A DNA stretch of 64,000 bases from Pelagibius sp028280305 (lineage in GTDB: Bacteria; Pseudomonadota; Alphaproteobacteria; Kiloniellales; Kiloniellaceae). The notes under the pieces were generated by a model, which worked only from the letters and a program-made list of their open reading frames with translations, was not told where the DNA came from and searched no databases. The DNA lies in assembly GCF_965233615.1 (NCBI RefSeq), contig NZ_OZ247495.1; one strand, 5' to 3'. Positions 26,334 through 34,650 of this stretch are shown here, piece after piece. Position 1 is the first letter of the stretch, and each line of letters starts with the position of its first letter. The translations under genes were made by a program, and so were the position numbers.

Positions 26334-28013
26334 ATGCCCAAAACTTACGAAAACCCGCGCTATCCCTACCGGCGAAGCAGTGATCAGGACGGCGCCCGGG
26401 CGCATCACCGGGTCATCATCGTCGGCGCCGGTCTGGTCGGCCTCGCTGCCGCTGTGGACCTTGCTGGTCATGGCATCGCCACGGTCTTACTCGATGACGA
26501 TGACACGGTCAGCTTCGGGTCCCGGGCGATCTGTTTTGCCAAGCGCAGCCTGGAAATCCTGGACCGCCTGGGCATCGGCGAAGAGTTGCTGGAAAAAGGC
26601 GTTACCTGGAACCGCGGCAAGGTCTTCTTTCGCGACCGTATGATTTACGACTTCGACCTGCTGCCGGAGGGCGGGCACCGCTGGCCAGCCTTTATCAATC
26701 TTCAGCAGTACTATGCCGAAGAGTGGCTGGTCGAAAAAGCCGAAGCTTCGGGCCTTGTCGACCTGCGCTGGAAAAACCGGGTGATCGGCGTCTCAGAGGA
26801 CGGTGACGGCGCAGCCCTTGAGGTCGAAACGCCGGACGGACCCTACCAACTGAGTTGCGATTATCTCTTGGCGGCCGACGGCGCGCGCAGCAGCGTGAGA
26901 AAGCTCCTTGATCTCTCCTTTGATGGTCAGATCTTTCACGACCGTTTCCTGATCGCCGATGTGGTTATGAAGGCGGATTTTCCAAGCGAGCGCTGGTTCT
27001 GGTTCGACCCGCCCTTCCACCCGGGTCAATCCGCCCTGCTCCACCGTCAACCGGATAACGTTTGGCGTATCGACCTTCAGCTCGGCTGGGACGCCGATCC
27101 CGAAGAGGAGAAACGTCCGGAGAAAGTCGTTCCCCGCCTACGCGCCATGCTTGGCGAAGGCATCGATTTCGACCTCGAGTGGGTCTCCGTCTACACCTTC
27201 CAGTGTCGGCGCCTGGAAAAATTTCGCCACGGCCCGGTTTTCTTTATCGGCGATTCCGCCCATCAGGTTTCGCCCTTTGGTGCCAGGGGCGGCAATGGCG
27301 GCCTGCAGGACAGCGACAACCTCTGCTGGAAGTTAGCGGCGGTGCTGAACGGTCAGGCGCCCGACCGACTGCTGGACAGTTACGACCTGGAACGAGTCCC
27401 GGCCGCCGACGAGAACATTCTGAATTCGACCCGCAGCACCGATTTCATCACTCCGAAGAAAGATATCAGCCGCGTATTCCGGGACGCGACTCTGGAGTTG
27501 GCCGAGAATCACCCCTTCGCGCGCAGCCTGGTGAATTCCGGACGCCTCTCACAGCCCGCTATGCTTTCATCATCGCCACTCGTGACAGCCGCCAAACCAG
27601 ACCCCTCCGTTGCCTTAAGCGCCGGATCACCCTGTCCCGATGCTCCACTGTCTCGCGGAGGCGAAAAAGTATGGCTACTTCAGTTGCTTACGGGTGATTT
27701 CGCCGGCATCAGTTATCAGACCTCAGCGACTCGGCCATCCCATGGCGATGAACTGGCAAAGCTGTGGTCTTCCTCAGTGGCGCTGCCAGTCCTGACGGTC
27801 ACGGACAAGGAGTTGGGCCCGGACACGCAAGCGGATACCTTTTGGGATGCCGAAGGTGTTTTTGCGAAGCGCTTCGGCGCCTGCCCCGGAAGCTTCTATT
27901 TGATCCGTCCTGACCAACACCTGGCCGCGCACTGGCCAGCGCTCTCCGCTGAGGCTGTTGCAGCAGCCTTGAAAAAGTCTCTGGCACTGGAGGACCCATG
28001 CCTCAACACCTGA
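26334..28013 (+). CDS. FAD-dependent aromatic-ring monooxygenase (PheA/TfdB type)
   Basis: The 559-residue product has HRVIIVGAGLVGLAAAVDLA (FAD site), the DG motif in LLAADGARSSVRKLL, and the GD motif in FFIGDSAHQVSPFGARGGN. A C-terminal thioredoxin-like domain follows, as in phenol hydroxylase-type enzymes. It hydroxylates an aromatic compound with NADPH and oxygen in the cytoplasm. The last 16 nt overlap the DUF2783 gene, showing tight coupling. Together with the divergent TRAP system it suggests uptake and hydroxylation of an aromatic acid. Confidence 0.9.
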   Translation: MPKTYENPRYPYRRSSDQDGARAHHRVIIVGAGLVGLAAAVDLAGHGIATVLLDDDDTVSFGSRAICFAKRSLEILDRLGIGEELLEKGVTWNRGKVFFRDRMIYDFDLLPEGGHRWPAFINLQQYYAEEWLVEKAEASGLVDLRWKNRVIGVSEDGDGAALEVETPDGPYQLSCDYLLAADGARSSVRKLLDLSFDGQIFHDRFLIADVVMKADFPSERWFWFDPPFHPGQSALLHRQPDNVWRIDLQLGWDADPEEEKRPEKVVPRLRAMLGEGIDFDLEWVSVYTFQCRRLEKFRHGPVFFIGDSAHQVSPFGARGGNGGLQDSDNLCWKLAAVLNGQAPDRLLDSYDLERVPAADENILNSTRSTDFITPKKDISRVFRDATLELAENHPFARSLVNSGRLSQPAMLSSSPLVTAAKPDPSVALSAGSPCPDAPLSRGGEKVWLLQLLTGDFAGISYQTSATRPSHGDELAKLWSSSVALPVLTVTDKELGPDTQADTFWDAEGVFAKRFGACPGSFYLIRPDQHLAAHWPALSAEAVAAALKKSLALEDPCLNT

Positions 28014-28186
28014 GGGACGATCCACGGATCGCTGCACCTGATGAATTTTATGAAGCCTTGACGGCATTGCACCGCGATCTCGCATTTGAGGAGAGCGCCA
28101 AGGTCAATGCGAAACTGGTGTTGCTGCTCGCCAACCACATCGGTGACATGAATGTGCTGCGGGAGGCCATTTCGGCTGCGCGCTAG
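27998..28186 (+). CDS. DUF2783 domain small protein
   Basis: The 62-residue product (DPRIAAPDEFYEALTALHRD and LLLANHIGDMNVLREAISAA) matches DUF2783, a short helical protein found beside FAD monooxygenases. It overlaps the monooxygenase gene by 16 nt and is likely an accessory subunit or stability factor for it; no function has been shown to my knowledge. Its stop codon shares a CTAG palindrome with the stop of the convergent methyltransferase gene. Confidence 0.85.
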   Translation: MPQHLRDDPRIAAPDEFYEALTALHRDLAFEESAKVNAKLVLLLANHIGDMNVLREAISAAR

Positions 28187-28938
28187 CGCTTGATCAAGAG
28201 CCCCTGACCAGTGGGAAGCTCCACAATCTGGTGGCCACGGTCACCTGCAAAGATGTCTTCCGCGCGCTTTTGCTCCTGATATCCAACCCATCCATAATCA
28301 TCGAAAATGACGAATCCCCCCGGAGTAACCTTGTCGAACAAGACCTCCAAAGCCGCGATCTCCGACTTCGACGAATTAAGATCGACGTGCAACAGGGCAA
28401 TCTGCTCCGGGCAAGCCTCCGCGAAAGAGTCGGGAATTATTCCCCGCACTACCTTGATGTTGGGATAGGCGGCGAAAGTTCGGACGACATGACTGTAGAT
28501 TGCGTCCGGGTCCTCGGCAGTCTCTTCTTCATAACGCGCGTTTGAGCGGTTTTCCGAGTTGAGCGCCTCAGGGATTCCCGCAAAAGTGTCGTAGAGAAAC
28601 AGGTTTTTCTGAACCGACGCAAAGTCCACATAGTCAGCGACAACGGCGAACGAAAACCCTCGGTAGACCCCACACTCGACAAAGTCCCCCGGAACCGAGA
28701 GGCAGTGTTCGGCCGCCCAAGTCAGGATATGCAGCCGCCACCCCAGGGACTTCTCCTGGTCCGATTGGGCATGGCGATCAAAGGCGGCCCGGAACCTCTT
28801 ATCCGTCAGGAAGCCCGCGGTTCTTTGGAGGGCGATAAGGTTGTCCTGAGCGTAAACGCTTCCGAACATGCGCCGTAGCGCCTTCAAGGAGTCCTGAAAG
28901 ATCGACTTATCGTTACCTTCAAACTTGCCATAGAACAT
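28183..28938 (-). CDS. TylF/MycF-type SAM-dependent methyltransferase
   Basis: The 251-residue product has the SAM-binding signature FVECGVYRGFSFAVVADYV, the DTFAGIP motif and the metal-site region LLHVDLNSSKSEIAALEVLF followed by GGFVIFDDYGW. TylF-like enzymes O-methylate sugar hydroxyls with Mg2+. The ATG at 28938 with GAGGTG just upstream was preferred to a longer frame from 28995. It lies at the edge of the exopolysaccharide locus and may methylate a sugar of that polymer, possibly as a chain cap. Confidence 0.85.
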   Translation of the reverse strand: MFYGKFEGNDKSIFQDSLKALRRMFGSVYAQDNLIALQRTAGFLTDKRFRAAFDRHAQSDQEKSLGWRLHILTWAAEHCLSVPGDFVECGVYRGFSFAVVADYVDFASVQKNLFLYDTFAGIPEALNSENRSNARYEEETAEDPDAIYSHVVRTFAAYPNIKVVRGIIPDSFAEACPEQIALLHVDLNSSKSEIAALEVLFDKVTPGGFVIFDDYGWVGYQEQKRAEDIFAGDRGHQIVELPTGQGLLIKR

Positions 28939-29109
28939 ACAGCACCTCGATTGAACTGGGTCGCAACGGGTTCTGCGAAACAAAAGGCCCTGCATTACGG
29001 GCCCCGGCGCAAAGAACCCATCGATCAGGCCCCTGCCTTATGCACGAGGGATCAAGGTACTGCAACCTGGAGAAACAATAGGCCTGCAGATCGTTCAATC
29101 GAGACCGGT

Positions 29110-29132
29110 CTCAGGCTTGGAGAATTCCTGAG
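29110..29132 (-). terminator. Hairpin after the outer-membrane barrel gene
   Basis: CTCAGG and CCTGAG arms with an 11-nt loop lie downstream of the stop codon of the minus-strand barrel gene. A 12-bp perfect palindrome (GAGACCGGTCTC, 29101-29112) overlaps one arm. There is no clear U-tract, so termination is only a possibility. Confidence 0.3.
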
Positions 29133-29145
29133 CCTTGCAAGGAGG

Positions 29146-30396
29146 TCAGAAGCGGGTGCGCAAACCCAATGTGACAAGGTTGCGGGTAAAGTCCCTGTCC
29201 TCCTCGTCCGACCAACGCTGCTCGAACTGGTAATCCGCAGCCAGCGAGACATAGCGGTTAATCAGGTATTCGCCGCCGATGCCGAAGATTGCCCGGTCGT
29301 CGATGCGGTCGGTCTCCCGAAAGTCATCCTGAACGTAACGCGCCTGGGCATTGACGAGGATGTTGTGTTGCAGTTCGTGTTGGACCTCTCCGCCGACAGT
29401 CGTCCGCGTTCGTGAAGACGAGCCCGGCTGATTGGACGCGATGTCTTCTCTCGCCAGGCGGCCCTTCACCGTGGTCAGGGCGGTCACGTACCAGGTTGCG
29501 TCGCCATCGACGATGAGATCCAGGCTGTCATCGAAATCCGGATCTTCGAAGTCGTTGGCGATGAAACCGACATCCAGACCGACATGAAACAGTCGCGTGA
29601 CCTCGGTATCGAAGCCGAGCGTCGCCCCGACCGCTTGGGAGTCACGATTGTCACCGTCGTCGTCCAGATCGTCGAAATCCCGTACACGGTAAAAGGGTTC
29701 GAACTTCAGATCGGTGATGGCGGAGAGCTCGTACCCGCTTGGCAATCCGAAGCGATACTGAATACGGTCTCTGTCGGCATCACCGGAAGAGATGTAGTCA
29801 TCGCGCCGAACCGAAACCTCACTGCCGATGAATACGCGGTTGAAGCGGTGGGTGTACCGCAGCTCCGCAAAGTAGCGGTCGAATTCGGTTGGTTCGTCAT
29901 CGCCGCCGTCATCTTCCGGATCATCTCGGCCGACCACACGTCGACTTTGTTCCGCGGTCGCCACCAGTTCGTTCCGCTCCGCCAGATCCAGGCGCAGGCG
30001 AGGCCGAACGACGTACTCCGTCCTGTCCTGGTCCCCGTTGTCGAGGAAAACCTGGTTGCGAACCTGGCCCAACACTCTGAGGTCGTGCCGCGACCATTCG
30101 CTTTGGAGACGCAGGGAGGCCGCTGTGGAGGTAATCAAATCGTCTTGGGTATTGCTCTCGTCGGCAAAGATATTGTCGTCGTAGGTCTCGCTGACGGACA
30201 GCCGTGGAAACAGGCGAAACCCGCCGAGGTCCAATCCCTTGGCGTCATACCCGGCACGTGGCCGGTCTAGCACAGCAACAGGCTCGCTACCCTCCTGCGC
30301 ATAGCTATCTAAGTCCCATAGTAGACACGTGGCAGCGCACAGCAGGTATAGACTGCCGCGTCTCAATGCCGCCGGCTTTCGCGAAGCCGCGGCCAA
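29146..30396 (-). CDS. Outer-membrane beta-barrel protein of the exopolysaccharide locus
   Basis: The 416-residue product has an N-terminal signal (SLYLLCAATCLLWDLDSYAQ) and ends GLRTRF, with the terminal phenylalanine typical of outer-membrane barrels. The body consists of alternating amphipathic strands with many Asp/Arg-rich loops, and the opening FRLFPRLSVSETYDDNIFAD is typical of barrel proteins in polysaccharide loci. The only usable start is a TTG at 30396, with no strong ribosome-binding site; coupling to the export gene 27 nt upstream may help. It probably forms the outer pore or surface anchor for the polymer. Confidence 0.78.
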   Translation of the reverse strand: MAAASRKPAALRRGSLYLLCAATCLLWDLDSYAQEGSEPVAVLDRPRAGYDAKGLDLGGFRLFPRLSVSETYDDNIFADESNTQDDLITSTAASLRLQSEWSRHDLRVLGQVRNQVFLDNGDQDRTEYVVRPRLRLDLAERNELVATAEQSRRVVGRDDPEDDGGDDEPTEFDRYFAELRYTHRFNRVFIGSEVSVRRDDYISSGDADRDRIQYRFGLPSGYELSAITDLKFEPFYRVRDFDDLDDDGDNRDSQAVGATLGFDTEVTRLFHVGLDVGFIANDFEDPDFDDSLDLIVDGDATWYVTALTTVKGRLAREDIASNQPGSSSRTRTTVGGEVQHELQHNILVNAQARYVQDDFRETDRIDDRAIFGIGGEYLINRYVSLAADYQFEQRWSDEEDRDFTRNLVTLGLRTRF

Positions 30397-30423
30397 GCGT
30401 AATGAATTTAAGATCTCTGCCGC

Positions 30424-30999
30424 CTAGAAAAGTCGTTCGTAGACAGTAATGACATCGCCCGGCTGGACGTAGGTAAGAGGGTCGGCGCTGAACTCCGCCA
30501 AGTCCCCGTCAACCGTGCGCGTGATCGAAACGACATCCCGGTCGGCCCGGAAAGTGAAACCGCCACTTATGGACACTGCCGTCAGAACCGTCATGCGCGG
30601 CACGTAGGCATACTGACCCGGCGACTTGGTCTCACCGAGAATATAAAACGGCCGGTAGGTGACGATCTCAGCGGTGGTGTTCGGGTCGACCAGGATGCCC
30701 TTGCGGAGCTCAGTTGAGATCTGTTCTTCCATCTCGCGCACGGTCATGTCCTCGGCATGGACGGCGCCGATAAGGGGCACCGTGATATAACCCGAATCGC
30801 TGACCAAGTACTCTCCGGTCAGCTCCTCCTGACCGAAGATCACAAGGCGAACCCGGTCGCCGGCACCCAAACGATAGGGTCCCTCCTCTGCCTGTGGAAG
30901 AACGGGTAAAGACCCAGGTCCAGCGGAACAGGCCACGACAAAAAACGACAGCGCTGCAGCCGCCAGCACCCTGGCGGCAGCGCTTCCCCCGATTTGCAT
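30424..30999 (-). CDS. Polysaccharide export lipoprotein (Wza-like)
   Basis: The 191-residue product has a lipoprotein signal with lipobox VVAC (MMQIGG… to SFFVVACSAG). It then has the export-domain start PYRLGAGDRVRLVIFGQEEL, followed by VPLIGAVHAEDMTVREMEEQ and a SLBB-type region with YILGETKSPGQYAYV. It is shorter than E. coli Wza, as is normal in ExoF/GumB-type systems. The second ATG at 30999 is 5 nt after AGGAGG and was chosen as the start. It forms the periplasmic/outer-membrane export channel for the polymer with the Wzc-like protein at 47878-50127. Confidence 0.9.
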   Translation of the reverse strand: MQIGGSAAARVLAAAALSFFVVACSAGPGSLPVLPQAEEGPYRLGAGDRVRLVIFGQEELTGEYLVSDSGYITVPLIGAVHAEDMTVREMEEQISTELRKGILVDPNTTAEIVTYRPFYILGETKSPGQYAYVPRMTVLTAVSISGGFTFRADRDVVSITRTVDGDLAEFSADPLTYVQPGDVITVYERLF

Positions 31000-31067
31000 C
31001 ATTTCCTCCTCTAAACTCTCAAACCAACAAACCCGGCCCAAGCCCCGATCAGGCCGGTCAAATTAAA

Positions 31068-31952
31068 TCAGTCGCCGGATTGCCAGGCGTTGGCGGCACG
31101 GGATATCCCCGTACCCGTATTGCGGCCGTTTCCGTAGCGCGCCAGGACATCGTCCATGTGTCCCGCGAGGTCGCCACGATCCAGCGCAAAGGCGATCTGG
31201 GCTTCCAGCAAGCCCTCCGGACTGCGGCAATCAAAGTGCCGTCCGGCAAAGGCCAGCGCCCGTGACGGCCAGACCTCTGTCATCGACAGGATTGCCTGCC
31301 TGATGTCCAAACCCTGCTGGCGCTCCAATGCCGGAAAGATATCGGGTTGCAGGATGTAGCGGCCGGCGGATCCAGCGGCGATGGCGGCAAAACTGCCTTC
31401 ACGCTCACAAAGGCCGTTGTCTGCCACGGCAACTACATTGCCTGTCAGCGTTCGATAGTGATCGATCAACTGAGACATGGCGGGTTTTTCGCCAAGCAGC
31501 ATGTCGGAGGGGACCAGCACCGCGAAGGCTTCTTCGCCGATCAGGTTTCTGGCCGTCCAAAGTGCGTGGCCGAGCCCCTGTGAATCACCCTGGCGGCAGA
31601 TCACCACCTGTCTTGGGCGGCCTGCCGGACCCCAGGCGCTGGGACGGCCAATTACCCGGGCCGCAGCGGCGCCCTCTTCTTCGGTTCCTCGGGCAAAGTG
31701 ATCTTCAACGATCGCCAGGCCCTGTTGGGTGACGAAAATCAATTCGTCAAAGCCGCAGGCTAAGGCTTCTTCGACGGCATACTGGACCAGAGGTTTGTCG
31801 ACGACCGGCAACATCTCGAGGGGAACGGCGTGAGAGGCGGGTTGCAGGCTGTCGTCGCCGAGCCCGACAGGAATGACCGCCTTACGCAGGCCTACTGCCG
31901 CTGCCGTCACCGCTCCCGTACTTGCCGCTATACCTGGCCCAGTGTCACGCAT
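31068..31952 (-). CDS. GalU-like protein, probably catalytically inactive (degenerate UDP-glucose pyrophosphorylase)
   Basis: The 294-residue product is clearly related to GalU: KAVIPVGLGD, LEMLPVVDKPLVQYAVEEAL, QGLGHALWTARNLIG and GRYILQPDIF are all recognisable. The nucleotide-binding loop, normally GLGTRxLPATKA, reads GLGDDSLQPASHA, so both basic residues are lost. Around 30 residues that normally hold the VEKP lysine motif are missing before GRYILQPDIF. UDP-glucose synthesis is therefore unlikely. It lies between the initiating transferase (17 nt) and the export gene (68 nt), so it is kept in the operon, perhaps as a regulator or sugar-nucleotide sensor. Confidence 0.75.
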   Translation of the reverse strand: MRDTGPGIAASTGAVTAAAVGLRKAVIPVGLGDDSLQPASHAVPLEMLPVVDKPLVQYAVEEALACGFDELIFVTQQGLAIVEDHFARGTEEEGAAAARVIGRPSAWGPAGRPRQVVICRQGDSQGLGHALWTARNLIGEEAFAVLVPSDMLLGEKPAMSQLIDHYRTLTGNVVAVADNGLCEREGSFAAIAAGSAGRYILQPDIFPALERQQGLDIRQAILSMTEVWPSRALAFAGRHFDCRSPEGLLEAQIAFALDRGDLAGHMDDVLARYGNGRNTGTGISRAANAWQSGD

Positions 31953-31969
31953 TGCAACCCTTTCCTTGT

Positions 31970-33427
31970 TCAGTAAACGTCGCGATGTCCGAGAAAGACA
32001 AAGGCCGTGCGAAGCAGAATGAAAAGGTCGAAACTCAGCGACCAGTTCTCGATGTAGAAAAGGTCATGCTCGACACGGCGCTCGATCTTTTCGACCGTAT
32101 CGGTTTCACCGCGCCAACCGTTCACCTGGGCCCAACCGGTAATGCCCGGCTTAACCCTGTGCCGGGCGGCGTAGGCATCGACGGCGTCTTCATAAAGGTG
32201 TCCACCTGCCTTTGCCGAAGTGGCATGAGGACGGGGGCCGACCAACGACATGTCGCCTCTGAGAACGTTGATGAGCTGAGGCAGCTCGTCGATGCTCGTC
32301 TTGCGCAAGAAGCGGCCGACGCGGGTGACGCGGCCGTCGTTACGGCTGGTCAGAACCTCGGCATTCGCATCAGACAAATGGTGATGCATCGTGCGGAACT
32401 TCCAACAATCGAAGAGATTGTTGTTGAAACCGTAACGCTTCTGACGAAAGAAGACCGGACCCGGCGAATCGAACTTGATCGCCAGGGCGACGACTGCAAA
32501 AAGCGGCAGCAAGGCAATAAGCAGAAGCCCGGCAAGCACGCGATCCTCGATGGTCTTGAGGACAAATGACCACCCCGATATCGGCCTGTCGAACAACCGC
32601 ATCATCGATAACCTGCCCACTCGGGTAAAGCCGCGGTCGGGGAAACTGAAAGCGGCGAGGTCCGGTGCGAGACGAATGGGGACGGGCGTCGGCTCCAACC
32701 TGCGCACCACTGCCCGCAGCCGCTGATCCGCCGTTCCCGGCAAGGCGACGATCACCTGGTCCACCTGATCCTGCCGGATCATACCGATTAGCGTGTCGAC
32801 GTTGCCAAGCAGGGGAATTCCCTCGCTTTCCGGCGGAACCCGGGAGGCACGATCATCGGCAAACCCGATGATCTTCGTGTTCGCATCACCATGGCGCTGA
32901 AGATAGCTCGCCAGCCTGCGGCCCTGTTCGCCGGCGCCCAGAATCACGGTGCGGTTGGCAAAGCGGCCTGCCACCGCAAGGCCGCTGACCCAGCGGCGCA
33001 GGGCGACGCGGCCGAGAACCAAACCCACCCCGGAACCGACAAACCACGAGAGCGCCCAGGCACGGGAATAGGTATCAGAGATCTTGATCAGAAAGGCGGC
33101 GGCCAGAAGCACACAGAATGTGACGGCCCAGGCTGTGGTCAGGTTGCCGTAGGGAATGCGTTTGGCGAAAAGAAAGTCATCCCGGTAGACATCGAACCGG
33201 TGAAGAAGATAGGTCGCCACGACCATGGCGACGACGATGGCGCCCAGATACTTCGGATAGTAGAAGCCGGGGTCACCCGGCTGACGGACAAAGAAAAGCA
33301 CCAGCCCGACCAAACCGATAATCAACAGGTCGCTGGTTCGAAAGACCAAGTCGACGGCAACCCGCGAGATCGGCCTGACGACCCGCCTTGTCTGCCTACC
33401 CGTCAACGCCGACAGCACAGCGTCCAT
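31970..33427 (-). CDS. Undecaprenyl-phosphate sugar phosphotransferase (WcaJ/ExoY type)
   Basis: The 485-residue product has about five membrane segments (four near the N-terminus), a central CoA-binding-like Rossmann domain (VILGAGEQGRRLASYLQRHG) and a C-terminal bacterial sugar transferase domain. The last shows KFRTMHHHLSDANAEVL, KTSIDELPQLINVLRGDMSL, VGPRPHA and KPGITGWAQVNGWRGETDTV. It transfers glucose-1-phosphate or galactose-1-phosphate to undecaprenyl phosphate at the inner face of the membrane and so starts the repeat unit. It is the first gene of the minus-strand operon that also encodes the GalU-like, Wza-like and barrel proteins. Confidence 0.93.
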   Translation of the reverse strand: MDAVLSALTGRQTRRVVRPISRVAVDLVFRTSDLLIIGLVGLVLFFVRQPGDPGFYYPKYLGAIVVAMVVATYLLHRFDVYRDDFLFAKRIPYGNLTTAWAVTFCVLLAAAFLIKISDTYSRAWALSWFVGSGVGLVLGRVALRRWVSGLAVAGRFANRTVILGAGEQGRRLASYLQRHGDANTKIIGFADDRASRVPPESEGIPLLGNVDTLIGMIRQDQVDQVIVALPGTADQRLRAVVRRLEPTPVPIRLAPDLAAFSFPDRGFTRVGRLSMMRLFDRPISGWSFVLKTIEDRVLAGLLLIALLPLFAVVALAIKFDSPGPVFFRQKRYGFNNNLFDCWKFRTMHHHLSDANAEVLTSRNDGRVTRVGRFLRKTSIDELPQLINVLRGDMSLVGPRPHATSAKAGGHLYEDAVDAYAARHRVKPGITGWAQVNGWRGETDTVEKIERRVEHDLFYIENWSLSFDLFILLRTAFVFLGHRDVY

Positions 33428-33765
33428 TACACAATCCCCCTGTTCATATCAGCGGCACTGCGTTCCTTAGGTCATCCTCTGCACACATGATCGCTCTTCC
33501 AGGCAACCTTGTCGGCGACACAGGCCTCGAACACCGGAACCGGTCGAGACATCCCTCACTACTGCACCGCAAAATTCTTACCACCTCCGCATTCTTCAAT
33601 TTGTGATTTCGCTTGGGCTAAGTTGTGACCTTTTCAGGTGTCCGCGCAAAGACACTGGCACTCGAGAATAAATTGTGCGACCGCGAAGATGCTTTACGGC
33701 AGCAATCGACATCGCACTACATGGATGTGGCTGCCGGCTGGCATCGCAAGGGAGGAGGCCGCGCC
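33428..33765. other. Divergent regulatory region inside the exopolysaccharide locus
   Basis: These 338 nt separate the initiating transferase gene (minus) from the first sulfotransferase gene (plus). I see no convincing gene; a frame open from 33625 joins the sulfotransferase but lacks a start site. An ACCGG/CCGGT inverted repeat lies near 33536. Promoters for both operons must be here. Confidence 0.45.
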
Positions 33766-34644
33766 TTGAAAGCGGAATCTGGGTGCGCGTCAGTGGGCAT
33801 GCGGGAGAGACCGGCAACGTCCCACTTCATCATCATCGGCGCGATGAAGTGCGGGACGACCAGCCTCTACCGTTACCTCGGCGCTCATCCGGATGTCGGT
33901 CTGTCGCGCGAAAAAGAGACTGACTTTTTCCTCGCGGAACGCAACTTCGCCAGGGGGGTCGACTGGTACTTTTCCCAGTTCAGCGCCGGCGCTCAGGTCT
34001 GCGGAGAAGCCTCGCCCAACTACACCAAGTATTCAGAGTTTCCCGGCGTTCCCGAGCGGATCTTCAAGACGTCGCCGAATGCGAAGCTTGTCTACATCGT
34101 CCGGGATCCCGTGGATCGCTTTCTCTCCCAATACCTTCATCACCTGACCACCGGCGAGGTGCGCATTCCGCAGCACGAGATCCTGAAGTCCGAGGCGGGC
34201 CGCAACTATCTTGCCTGCAGCCGCTACTACCAACAGATGGTGCAGTACCTGCGCTTTTACCCGCAGGACAGGATCTTCGTCGCTTCCTTTGATGAACTCT
34301 GCGACGCGCCGCAAGCACTGCTGCGGCGCCTCTTCGCCTTTCTCGGCGTCGACAGTGAGGTGACGATCGAGGATCTGGGCCGGGTGTACAACCAGCGCAG
34401 CGAGCTTGAGGGTTTGCCGGCCTGGTATTTTCAGGCGCGGCGCTCGCCTTTCTTGCGCGCCATGAAACACCGTCTTCCCCCGTCGGTTCAAAGTGGCTTG
34501 AAAGAACAGCTCCGCCGTTGGCCACAGCGCCAGATTCCGGTTATCGACGAGGAGCTTCGCGCAAGTCTGCGGGGCCTTCTTCGCGAGGATGTCTCCCGCT
34601 TCCGGCAAGTGACCGGCATTCCCTTCGACAGCTGGTCGCTGTAG
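33766..34644 (+). CDS. Sulfotransferase (PAPS-dependent), exopolysaccharide locus, copy 1
   Basis: The product has both PAPS-binding motifs: the 5'-phosphosulfate loop in FIIIGAMKCGTTSLYRYLG (Lys about residue 28) and the 3'-phosphate motif in IVRDPVDRFLSQYLHH (Arg 113, Ser 121). The TTG at 33766, with GGGAGGAGG 8 nt upstream, gives 292 residues; the frame stays open to 33625, and an ATG at 33799 is another option. It moves sulfate from PAPS to a hydroxyl or amine on a carbohydrate. The following polymerase gene starts 6 nt after the stop, tying it to exopolysaccharide synthesis. Confidence 0.88.
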   Translation: MKAESGCASVGMRERPATSHFIIIGAMKCGTTSLYRYLGAHPDVGLSREKETDFFLAERNFARGVDWYFSQFSAGAQVCGEASPNYTKYSEFPGVPERIFKTSPNAKLVYIVRDPVDRFLSQYLHHLTTGEVRIPQHEILKSEAGRNYLACSRYYQQMVQYLRFYPQDRIFVASFDELCDAPQALLRRLFAFLGVDSEVTIEDLGRVYNQRSELEGLPAWYFQARRSPFLRAMKHRLPPSVQSGLKEQLRRWPQRQIPVIDEELRASLRGLLREDVSRFRQVTGIPFDSWSL

Positions 34645-34650
34645 GGCGTC

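Noticed and set aside
28939..29145. Possible small RNA or tRNA between the methyltransferase and barrel genes
   Set aside because: Only short palindromes are visible; no cloverleaf, T-loop or known RNA motif was found.
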